From Galbula dea (Eukaryota > Chordata > Aves > Piciformes > Galbulidae): a DNA stretch of 64,000 bases. The stretch spans positions 7,982,918-8,046,917 of the forward strand of contig VWZX01002149.1 in NCBI GenBank assembly GCA_013399015.1. The letters run 5' to 3'. The translations under genes were made by a program, and so were the position numbers. This document shows, one piece after another, positions 51,401 to 63,400 of the stretch. Within the stretch, counting starts at the first letter, position 1, and each line of letters begins with the position of its first letter. A model generated the notes under the pieces. That model ran no database searches. It was not told where the DNA came from and worked only from the letters and a program-made list of their open reading frames with translations.

Positions 51401-54400
51401 TAAACTCATTAGTTAAAAATCAGTTAAAAATTAGTATTAGAGCAGTGACTTGAGGCCACAGCTGCCACTGTGTAAGTCCCTGTTGAACATGAAGAGAGAC
51501 TTCCTGCCCTTGAGGGAGACAAGACAGACACAGGGCTGGAGGGAAGCAATGAAATGAAATGATTTATACAAGCACACTTAGCTATCTGTCAGAAAGCCAG
51601 GAGGAGAAGTCAGGCATCCTCATCACAAATGCAACGTCTCCAGGACCATCTTTGGCTCAGATTGACACAAATCAAATCAGAGAGAAATTTCTTACCATTT
51701 CATCAGGGAAATCTCAAGCATTAGAAAAATAGAGAGATATTTCTGTGCTTTGGTGAGAAATTCACACCCTCACAGGTAAAGCCTTCAAAATCAGCATTAC
51801 AATCTACATATGAATGTGCTTTCAAAAAGGTCCATCTACAAACTTCACGTAAGGATTATATGGGGGTAGCTCAAAGTTTGAAATCTTGAATCTTCACACC
51901 CTTCTGCAATAAAACAAAGTACTATTCTAATGCCATTAGTAATATAGCAGAGCTAACAACATGGGGGCCTGTGCTGGCATTCTTGCCCAATGACATAATT
52001 CAGCACTGTCACCGAACTCTGCTCAGGCCTGTTTGTACAGGTCTGTTCACCCATCTGAGGCAGTGGTATATGGATTTTTTCACTCAGTTTCTTTACTGTA
52101 ACCTGGACTTAGCCAAGAAGACCCACTACCTGCCAAGGACTGGCCACTGGGTGGATCAGAGGCTCTACACTAATGCCCTCAGGAACCAACCCAAAGCACT
52201 GGGTACCTTATGGTCTGTGTAGGTCACTGCTAAAGACAGAATCGCTCAAACAAAAAAAAAATGCCACTTCTTCCTTTTTTAAGATCTTCTAAGGGAACAA
52301 AAATTAGCTTGTACAGACTCTTTCCATCAAGTTGAGATAAAAAGATAAAATGAAAATAACTGAATTTTAAATTAGGTCCACTTCTAGAAAATGGTTTGTG
52401 TTTTTTTTAACAGCAAGAAATAGCCACTAATAGCATTGTTTCTGTGGTTATTAGTATTTCTTTACATAAGTGCTGTAGAGTCACTCTCCCTTTGACTCCT
52501 CTTTCCACTCAGGGAAATCACTGCCATTTCTGAAAGTATAATTTCTCCTTAGGCTTAGCGTGGGTTCTGTTGGCACAAGAGGTTCACAGTCTAGCCTCTC
52601 AGCCTGCTTCTCTCTGCATTATCTGCAAGATATTGCAATATGTCTGTTGGACAGACGTCCACACCAGCTGCTAAAAGCTCCGTACAGCCAGACAGACTGG
52701 CTTGCTGATCCACCCAGTAAACATTATTTGCTAAAGTCCACAACAGTTTTTCTCTCAAAGTGGTGCACAACTACATATATCCCAAATGTACACCAAATGT
52801 TAGCCTCTCTTCTAAACTCTAGCCTTCAGGAAAATGCTTCCTACTTGGTATTTCAGGAGTAGCAATGGCACGTGTACTGAAGGGAATGTATCAGAAAAGC
52901 TTCCTCAAAAGAAAAGGATGCTGTGGGATGTCTTGACCTCCTTCAAGGGCTAATAAGGAGACAGCTCAGTCTTTTCTGAAAAGGATTTAAGGATTGATCC
53001 TGCTTCAAAATAAGTCAGTGGTAAAAATCACATTCTTAACTTCAATGAAAAGAAAGCTAAGCCGTGCAGACTTGAACACAGTCATTTTCAAACAAGAACC
53101 TGAATTTTTTAGTGATGAATTATATGTAGAGTATATTTCCCTTCAAAAGTATTAGTATATGCCGTTCTGAAGGTTACTAAGTCATGAACATTTAAACGTT
53201 CACAAGGCAAACACAGAAGCTCAAAGCACGTAAGAATTGAACATTGTGAAAGATCACCCTGAATACCTACAATCCAGCAGAGCCCTGTGCCAAAGCCTTT
53301 GAACAGCTCTTCCCATCCTCTACTCACGTTTGCAGACTCCTGTGCTGTCCACGTAGAACCTGGCTTGGCAGTGAGAGAGGCAAAGGCCATGTACAGCTCC
53401 TTGCACGGGCTGGTGAGGCTGCAGTACCTCCTCGGGTGCGCTGCACTGCAGGCAATGAGAGGCCCCTGGGCCAATGCAGGTACGGCAGGATGGGTGGCAA
53501 CCTGTGCAGGGGTTGAGAAGGGAGTCAGAGACACAGCTCTGAGGACAGCTTTCTCAGAGAGAAGGACAAGGCCCAACAGTCTGGGCATCTGCTTGTAAAT
53601 CTGAGAGAGAAATGGGAGAAAACACTGGTTTGGGTCCTCTTGTTCATCCCTCTTTCCAGTTTTGTATTGCTGTGGACAGTCTGATACTCAGAGAGCTTGC
53701 AAAGAGCCTACAGTTTGCAACAACTCCCAAGCTAGAGAATCTGCCCCACAAACAGATGGGGTGTTGTATTTTCTATAATGGAACAGGGATTTCAGAAAAA
53801 TACACTGACATCTTTCCTCCACCCCAAATAACAACTCTTTTCTTGAATAAAGTTCAACAAATAATGTGGGGAAAAAACTGCAGTACTGTGCTACAGGCAG
53901 TCCATTTTCCTTTAATTTCTGAAACTGCAACAGTGAACATAATCTCACTAGGAGAGATAGCATGAAATGACAGGGCTCATAGGAAGTATAAATTCGTCTT
54001 CTGAAATTTCAGGTTTTCCATTGCTGCAAAAATTACCTCAGCCTTAGCAAATCTGCTAGGTGTGTGCAGAATTTCATTCACCTCTAATGCCAAGAAAACC
54101 ACAGAGAGATGTACATTTATTTTAACAGCACAGAGAAAAATAAAGTCCCCAGGATCACTGAATCCTGAATACAGAAAGTATTTGAGAAAATTTGCTTTTT
54201 CTCGAAGTAGAAAGCAATCAGCAGGCAAACAAAGGATTTACTCATTGACCAGTTCAGCACAGGATAAAGGACTAGTATCTGGGTATTCTGAGCACAGCCT
54301 GACAAAAGCCAATACAGATGCACTGGTTTCCAGCAGCCGGGAAACTTACCCCAAGTACAGAGCTTACCCTTGCAAATGTTGTGATCCTGGTAAAAACCCT

Positions 54401-57400
54401 CTCCACATCCCAGCAGGCACTGGCCCCAGTGTAGTGCCAGAGGAAAGGAGCAGGAGGTGCAGTGAGTGGCCAGAGGTCCCTCACATGTGGAGCATGAATC
54501 ATGACAAGCTGATAAAGAAACAAAGCACACAGAACTGAAATATCCCATTTCTTCTCCTTACAAGTGCTGTTGCTGACTTCAGCCTCCTCCAGCCAACAAC
54601 AACATTATGACACTGTATGATCCACACACAGGATACCCAGCTGGCAGGGTATCCAGCTATGTGAACTACTCAGAGAAGAAGTGCACATGCATTAGTAACT
54701 ACTAACAGTAGTAGCTCTCACTCACACAGCGTTTTGAATACGTATCTCAGTGTGTCTTACTGTGCTTCACAAGGCAAAGAGGTTACTTAAAACAGTCTGC
54801 CACAAGTGAACCAAAGAAAACAAAAAACTCAATTTCCTCTTCCCCACTCACACTTCTGTGCTCTTAACATTCCTACCCCACAGGTAAGCATCTAGGGAAG
54901 ACAACACGTGGAGGGTGCCTTGAAAGCCTTAGAAAAGGTCATGCAAATGTGTCTCTTACCTCTGCATCTTCCACTACTACTTGGGAAATATCCATCTGGG
55001 CACTCTGAAATGCACTTCCCATCATGTAACAACTTCTCTGAAGCACAGGTCAAACACCTAGGTTGGTCTGAATGGCACGTTTCACAGAACTGGTCACAAG
55101 CTGCCAGAGGGGACAGCTCATTAATGAAATGCATGTAATGAGCAACAAACAGCAGAGCCATCAATATGGCCACATAGGTAAAATAAAGTAAGCCAAACTA
55201 TGCCTTGTCCTTTCTTTGTCAGAAAGGCATCTTTAAACATTACTCTCTGGCACAAGCAACCTTTTGCACTTCCCTGGAATAAGCAGTGACATTCACAGAG
55301 GTGGACAAGTGACTGCAGACAGGTATTCACTGACCTGTATCCTGCTTAGGACTCTTAAGAAAGTACAAATACCAGAAACAGGTCTACACTAGCATTTCCT
55401 CCACTCCTGACAACCCTCCTCCCAGGTAATGTAGTGGGTTTTTTCCTGTTCATCAACGGTCTGTGAACAGGAAGCACCATTCTGAACCATTTCATGCATG
55501 AAAACCACCTCATAAATCTTTACAAACCTTTGTACAAGTATCAGTTATCAGACTGCTTAGGAAGATAGAGAAAAAGCTAATAAAAAAAATTTAATTTCCC
55601 TTCCCCTTTTCTTCAAGTCAAAGTGCAAGTGTGAAAGTGCATCTAAAATGAAGCATGGTAATGTTTCTTACCCGTTCCTGTGTCTATATTCTCCCAGGCA
55701 GTCAGTTCTGAAGTTAACTGACATGTTGTCTAAGAGCACTATGAAACTATGGCTTCCCCAAGTCAGTAGCACTACTGCAACTGTTTATTCCGAAGGGCTA
55801 AGCATTTTACATAACCAATTTTCGTTTCTTTTTGCTATTCAGACAGCCTCCCTTTAAAACAGCTTAGAGCTCTCCAGTTAGGTATCAAAATGCGTATTTT
55901 TGGTAGAAGAACTGAATTTTGGTAGAAGTCCTGACTGATTTTGGTAGAAGTCCTGAACCTGGAGATTGTGAGGAACATCTATGCAGTTCGAAGAAATCAC
56001 TAAAACTCAAAATTTTTGGCCAAGTTGCATCAAAGTTAAATTTCCTTTTGAGTTTAAAGGATTTTCAGCTACAGATGGAAGATTTCGATCCTGGACATTT
56101 TAAAACACAGGTGAGTAAAATTTACTAGTATAGACATCAACCAAACTGAAGCAGAACTTGGTTAAAGTGAAATTCATCCAGAATTTCCCAGAATAGCAAC
56201 AATTTTGTCAACATGCTCCAGGTTTTAAGCTCTTCATAACCAGCTGTGGCTCAGACAGACAACCCTTGTGTAATTTCTACTGACTATGCTGAACAGTCCT
56301 TCAAAGAAGCTGGAGGTGGCTGCCAGCAGAAACCCAGATTTGACCTGAATGGTTGCAGCAAATTTTACATTCTTTATTTATTTGAGATTTTTTTCTCCTC
56401 TGTGATCTGTTTGACTTATTAGGTCTCCAAATTCCCCCCAGTCATCTCTTCCCCTTTTTCCCAGATCCAAAGTCTCATGTGTGCTGCAGGTATTAGTTAC
56501 TGTGATGCTGAATTATAATCAAATTTACAGAAACCTGCTGGCCAAGGCCATTTTTCTTTCTGCAGACAAATGGATTTGTTAAGCCCTTAGAAACAACTCA
56601 GTTAGGCTTTCAAGCTGTTCAGTGAGAGAAAAAAACCTTAAACCTTTCAGTATCTGATTAGCTTAAATGAATTAATAATCTTACAAGCAAACAGCAGCTT
56701 TCCTCATCTGATACTTATGCACAAGGTGCATCTGACACCTTAGGCATAAATAAAATTACAGCTGCTGCAAGACTAAATGAAATATTGATTGCTTTTTTGC
56801 AGAGCATTTCTGAAATTTCTTGCAGTTGGAGGAAGAAACTAGGTATTTACCACTGCAGATTCCATCCTTTGTATAAAATCCCTGTCCACAGCTGGCAACA
56901 CAGAGGCCTGCTTTTAGCATGTGTGACGTGTCTTTGCAGGACAAACAATTATTCTCAGCAGCACCCCAGCATGAGGAACAGGACTCATGACAAGCTGCAA
57001 GAAAGAAAAGCACAGGATTAACAATCAGCTTCCAATCATCTCTTTAAAATTAAGAGTTCGCAGTAATTCACCTTTTTTTTGCAGTTTTGTCCTTAAATTC
57101 ACAGGCATTCACTGCTTCAGGGAAGGAAAAGAAACTAAAAACCCACTGATTCTCTTACGTTGGTATCTTTCATCCAAGCTACCTCAGGGGGACAATTTAC
57201 AGCTTCACTTTGTACGTGCAATGTGGCATGCAGTATACATCAGAGCAGTTTTTGTATCTGTAATCAGACCAAAAGGAGTGTTGGTAACACTGGTAAGTCC
57301 TGTTCATTCTGGTGCTAGGAGCAGTACAAGCACAAGGGGAAACAGGAAGAGATCCCACCACATGCTACTTAAAAACCAGACCTATAGTGAGCACTGCATA

Positions 57401-60400
57401 TCTTTTCCTTGATATTGCTACCAGAAGAGAAGGAGCATTCCCTCACTGAGTTGAGACACCAGTTACTTTTCTCTCTGGGTGAGCCAAGTACCCTGGCTAG
57501 GACAGAGCAATGTTTCAGATATTCCTGAAATATATGTCATTCCTGCAACACAGGCAGTATAAATGTCCTCTCTATGGCATCCAGGTACAGGGACACACAG
57601 GCAGAACAGAGTGACCCTTGAGCATAATGATGTCTTGTAATAACTGTATGGAGATCAATCCTGCCTCCCAAAAGAGCTATTGAATGAACCACCTCGCTCA
57701 AAGCTGTACAAATTCAGCTGTGGAGGGAATTCAGCCCACTGTGGTTACTCTTTATGGAATCTGTGACCCAAAACCTTGTTAAACCCTGTGCTGTCAGTGC
57801 TTGCAGGAACTGTGAAAATTACAGTTCTTCCAGTTATTACATTTTTTCCTTGATTACACCCAAATATGTTCCAAAGATGTTCTTAAACTCATTGTTTCAC
57901 AATAAGGCAGGTACACTCTTGTGCTCCCTGACCATGGCAGGTGGGAGAAAACAGAACTTTTTGACACTTGCCCTATATTTGCAAACATGTCTATAGTTGC
58001 AGCAACCCAAAAAAACCTCATCTGCAAATAGTCTCAGTGTAATACAGAAACCATGCAGATACAGCAGCAGCTCATCCATGTAACTAAGAGCACATTTACA
58101 CACCAAACAGTGATAAAACCAAAAACCTTCCTGACTTCTGTTGCCTTGTAACAAGCTGTTTGCTTTCCCCTTTCTCATCGTTCTGCTCCCCTTTTTTCCC
58201 CCACCTTACTTCTTATCTCTCCAGAATGCTGTGACTCTTCTAGTTCCTGAAAACTCCTATGTGAGGAGTGTCTCAAATGGATACTGGGTATCCTATACCC
58301 AGAAGCATCTTCCCTCTGACTCCTACAGCAAGTCCTGTCACCTCTATCTAGTGCATCTAATTGTGGCTGAATCACAACACAACAAATACCAAAGATCCCA
58401 TCCCAAAGTAAAGATTGTGTACACTTAGAAAAGTCAGTAATTTCCCTTGCTAATAAAAACCTGCATCTCATTCCAGCTTGAATGATTCTCAGAGCATGTC
58501 TACACTTGAAAGTTAACTGCAGAGTATGAGTTCATGCTGAAAATTCCTAAGTACTGCGATGTCCTCGCTTTACCTTCCAGCCATGAGTGTTCTACTCCTT
58601 TCTGAGCTCAGGGGAAAGGAGTAAACTCTCAAAGTTGAAGTAAACTTTCAACATCTTTTTCAAAGAGTTGGGCACCAGGACTCGATCCTCTAATTACAAA
58701 CTTCCCACTGCACAGCTTGACCCCTCGCTGTTAACTTGCCTCAATAAGTTCACACATCTGAACATACCCAGTTATTTGTAAAGTTCTTAAGTCCTCCCCA
58801 GAGATGCTGCTGGCCTCCAGACTCTGTTTTTAAAAAGGCAGCACTGCATACAGCTCTGTTAAAAACACTTCTGATGAAAGCCAGGTCAGTTGGGCAAATG
58901 TGCTTTGGCTCTTATTGCACACCATTTGCTGCCTGCGCTAGACCAAGTGCTCCTGAGCATATCTTCCTCTTAATCTCTTCTCTCAAGCAGCTGCTTCAAG
59001 CTATCCTTCCACATAGGTCAAAATAATGTCTTTGCCTCTCACCAGTAGCACACATTTTGCTGGACTTAAGTCTACTACAGACAACACCCAGGCTGGAAGG
59101 GTCATTGGCATGGCTGGACCCACATCCCAGACTCTTCTCTGGAGATGGTGCCCAGCAGTATTGCCTCCCTGCCACAGTCTATGCATAACCAATCTGCTGG
59201 GCTAGTCACCACCACCACTGTTCTTGCTCACAGCTACTTGCAGTGAAAACAACCCTCCCTCCCTCCCAAGTAGCCTTCCCCTCTGTCTCTGGCTATCTTA
59301 AGCCTTTCTACAGACACATGGCTGTAGGAATAATAGAGCAGTTTTCTTCTCTGCTGCCAAAAGAAACTCATCACAAATGTTACTCTAAACATAGCCACCA
59401 AGAAAGGGAGTGAGACAAGAAGAAAGGGTGTTTTAGACACAGTGTGCTAAAAGCACTCTCAGTGCCATACTATTAGTGGGGAAGCCCGTAATGTGTAGAC
59501 TAAAGCCAGATAATGATACAAATCAGCAGTTTGCAGGCTGGTGGAGTTTAAGACCTTACTTCACTTCCTCCCTCCAGTTCCCAGTTAGGTCCCACTGGCC
59601 CTTGACAAAGATCCTGCAAATCCACTGCACAGCTGCTTTCAGGTCTTCTAGTGAGGTAACTCTTCTGCTAAAATTGCACATCTTCCTAGATGCAGGATGA
59701 CTTCTGTGGTATCTCAGCTATGGAAAGGCTACAGTGAGAGAAGTAGAGACGAAGTTCGATCTACCAGAGGTCATCAAACTTTCTAAGATCTGCAGTGAAC
59801 TTGGCAAACTGATATGAAACAGATCCTCTGGACTCCAAGCTAGACAGAGACGAGGCCCAAATGGCTTCTTTGAGACAGAAACAGAGGAAATCTAAGTAGC
59901 AGAGTTTGGAAGAAAGGAAAGAAAGGAGAAAGAATGAAACCTGATTTTTAGCAAGACAGCCACATTTAGCATTTGGAAGCAGTGCAAGCAACTCAAAGTA
60001 CAGGATCAGTAATAATTTCCTCAGATAGGCCAATAACAAAAAAAATGCTTGCAGCAAGGGACTCAGTTCTCATTCTCTGCTCAATCATTAACTCTTCCCT
60101 GCAAGCCCTCCCCAGGAACAGGCTCCATCAGCTCTTCTGACACAGCTGCTTCTGTATGCAAGGTGGCAAGTGCCTCAGCTGCCAGTCTCCAGATGACAAA
60201 CACACACTGCCTGATTCATGCTCCTCTACAGAACACAATCCTTCACTACTCGTGCTTGCAGCAACAAGCACCAAGCAATTTATTTTCACATGTCTTAAGG
60301 ACTTTTTTGTCACAAGTCCAGCAGCTACTTGATCCTAGCCAATGTCTCCACTCTGTTTGCCATCAGACGGTACAACCACAGCTGGAGTTGTAAGCAATGG

Positions 60401-63400
60401 ATCCCCAACCTGTAGGACCCGGGTTCATGCAGTTAGAACAGCAGCTCCAATCCATTCCTCCCCCTATCTTTATAGACACTCATGCACACTCTGCCTGCAG
60501 AAGCTTTGGCTCTTTCAGCACTGGATTGCTGCCAGGCTCAACAGCTGCTCCTCACCCAAACAGCCAGTCACCAACTCCACAGGGGAAGCTGGTGAAGCAG
60601 GGGAAAAAATAGAAGCATTCAATGAGCCCCTGTCAGCTAAACCATCTTTGCCTACAGCAACTAAGGGTCTGTGTGAAAATAAATCAAAAGAAGTAACTGC
60701 ACTGCCAGGAAACTGTTTTCACCTTTCCTGGCTATCTTCAGTTCAGATTTGTAGGGGCCCTTTTGCATTGCCTCCTCCCTTCACTGTGGATACTGGACTA
60801 GAATGCAAGACCCTGCAACCAAACCAGACACTGCCACTGAACGAAAGATGTTCAGATGAATACAGTCAATCTTCCAGTTGCAATATGGTGCACAATCACC
60901 ATGCCTCAGCTAAGACAGGGCTATTCATGAAGCTGCAGTAAGATGTCTTTCCAGAAAAAACAAGGTTAAATAGGCAAAACCTCCAGGGTGTTGCTTCTCG
61001 GTTAAAGCAACAGCTCTCCAGTGGTTCCTGAGTCAACACGTCTCTGATCTGTCACTCAGGAGTTGCAGGGGTGTAATGCAGGAGTCACACAGAAATGACA
61101 CAAGCCCAGGCTCTTAGAAGATGAGAGGTCCTGCAAAGTGATGTTTCTGTTATTTCACGATTGACCAGAAGTCAGAGAATCAATTAAAGATCTAGTCACC
61201 ATACTGCCTCTTATCTGCATCACTGCAGGTATAACATTGCGAGGTGTGACAGCAGCAGGGCTAATACAAGTGGTATCCCAGTAAGAATACAGTGAGAAGT
61301 CACTGCTTGGCTTTGGGAAAACACAAATGGTGTCCCATCTGCTCTGTGCTGCATGTTACCATCAACCACCTCTAACCTGCCCTCCTCATCATGATCTGGG
61401 CAAGCTCATCTTGAGTCAGTTATCCTCAAGGTGAGCTTCCACAGTTAGATACAGCAGAGCAAAACATCAGGTTGCGAACAAAAATCCAAGTGCTTTGCTA
61501 CAGAGTGAGCTAGGTCTGTTAGTGTAAAGTTATACATTTCAACATTTGCATTTTGGAAGATCAAAGCAGAAACACTTGAATTCTGCCTAGGGATTATGAA
61601 TAATCTTGGAAATATAAATAATTAAGTTAGAAAAATGCAGTGAGAGCACTGAACACTGCAAGTCCTTCGAGCCCTTCTGTTCTACCAAGCAGATACCGTT
61701 TATTTTTGCTTCCCTTTCTTTTAGTGGGGAGTTTCTTAACTGTTTCCACAGGCTATTTCTGACAAGGAAGACTTCACCTACCACTCTGCTCTAAGCCTGG
61801 TACAAACTGATTCATGATCTTTAAATATCCTGCTACATAACTGAACCTATTACCTTCTATTCTCAACTTTTACTCTTTAATAGTAATTATTTAATAATTT
61901 ACAGAAGAAGGTGGAGGGACAGGGGCAGGAAAAAACCCTGGTGTAAGATTCAAACAGGGCACAGATCAAACACCATTAATCAAAACAGACTCAATTAGAC
62001 CAGATGTTATAAAAAATGAACAAAAGGAAAGACTCATTCATTTCATTTTGTTACAAAGCAGACAAGAGTGTTTCAACAATAGGATGGAGTAAGAAACCTG
62101 GTCTTATAGGTCTTTTTCATCTCGAGTGAATTTCTCAAGAGGGAGTTTACTAGAACTATGGCAATTAACACAGTCTAGTTCATCCTTTTTCTGATTTTGG
62201 AACATGCTTATTGCAGAGGTTAGAATCTTTATGAAAAAATATTTCTGAACAGTCTAAGGCTTAGCTGGACAATCAGAAAAACCGAAGAGTGAACGTCAAT
62301 GAGTTATGGACCGTATCTGAAATTTAAGACTTAGTCCACTGGTTCGACTTTATGCAGAAAATGCAGCCAGGCAGAACTAAAGCAAATTGGTTTAATTCCC
62401 TTGAGGAAATAGGAACAATTTTTCCCAGCAACTTTCAGCTACAAGCATGCGTGACTGCAAATTTAGATGGAATGTACAATCAGTAACCTACAAACCAGTA
62501 GTAACATGAAACATTAGCCTTTTCCTACCTCTTCAGCAGTACATGGGCACTGCCAATTAAAACACTAGGAGCAGGTGGAAAGGAAATAGTAAAGCAAAAC
62601 CAAATGAAGTAGAAGATTATTTGATACTTAAATCTATAAATTCTTTTGGACTAGATCTCTCTTTTCTATGTACACATGCACGGTGGAGCCCTCGTCTATA
62701 GTAACCGCTGGAGGACAAAGTTTTTTCAGACTTTCAAAAGCTGAAACAAATGGTAAGCTCTTCAAGGGAAACCACTTCAGAAAAGGAAGGACAACTTAAG
62801 AGTCTGAAGTGCTTTCCCCTGAAATCTGCCAAAAAGCCCTAAGCCTGTATTTAATTTTAAGCAGGAGGGCTAGTTTCAAAGATATTAAAGTGATGGCTCA
62901 AGAAGTTAAGCATGTACTCCACCCCTTTTCTGAGTTAGAGCAACAGAAATAATTAGAAGCCTTCTAGAAAGGCCAACATCAAGATAAGAACAGTGTTAAC
63001 CTTAGAGAAAGCAAACTGTCATGATGAAAAAGCAGCTACTTTACAGTTTGGGAAAAGTACAAATATTTCAAAGGAGCAGTGGAAGATCACAAAAACACTA
63101 TCTTCCTTCCATCAAAGAGAAAACTATAACCTCACAATCTTAAGTCTTTCCAATGGCTGACATACAGGACTCAGACACATCTCAGGGTCTTATGGCATTA
63201 CTCATTTATTTTGTACATACACTTCCTGAGAATGGTTAGTTTAATCAGCTTTCAGGAAGAGCGTGCCATATGAAAAAAAATGAATGGCAAAAAAAAGCAA
63301 AAAACTTTTCCTAGAAGTATTTTCTGTGAGCTTTTCTGAGTCCTATCAATCCCCCAGCCCTCCAAGCAATTTTCTATACACCTCGAAGTGCCATCTCCTG

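Noticed and set aside
53109..53588. 159-codon minus-strand open frame over the furin exon
   Set aside because: It is in the wrong frame. The frame used by FRAS1 contains the eight-cysteine furin repeat.
54062..54538. 158-codon plus-strand open frame
   Set aside because: It overlaps the furin exon 54368-54508 in antisense; the rest translates like intron sequence.
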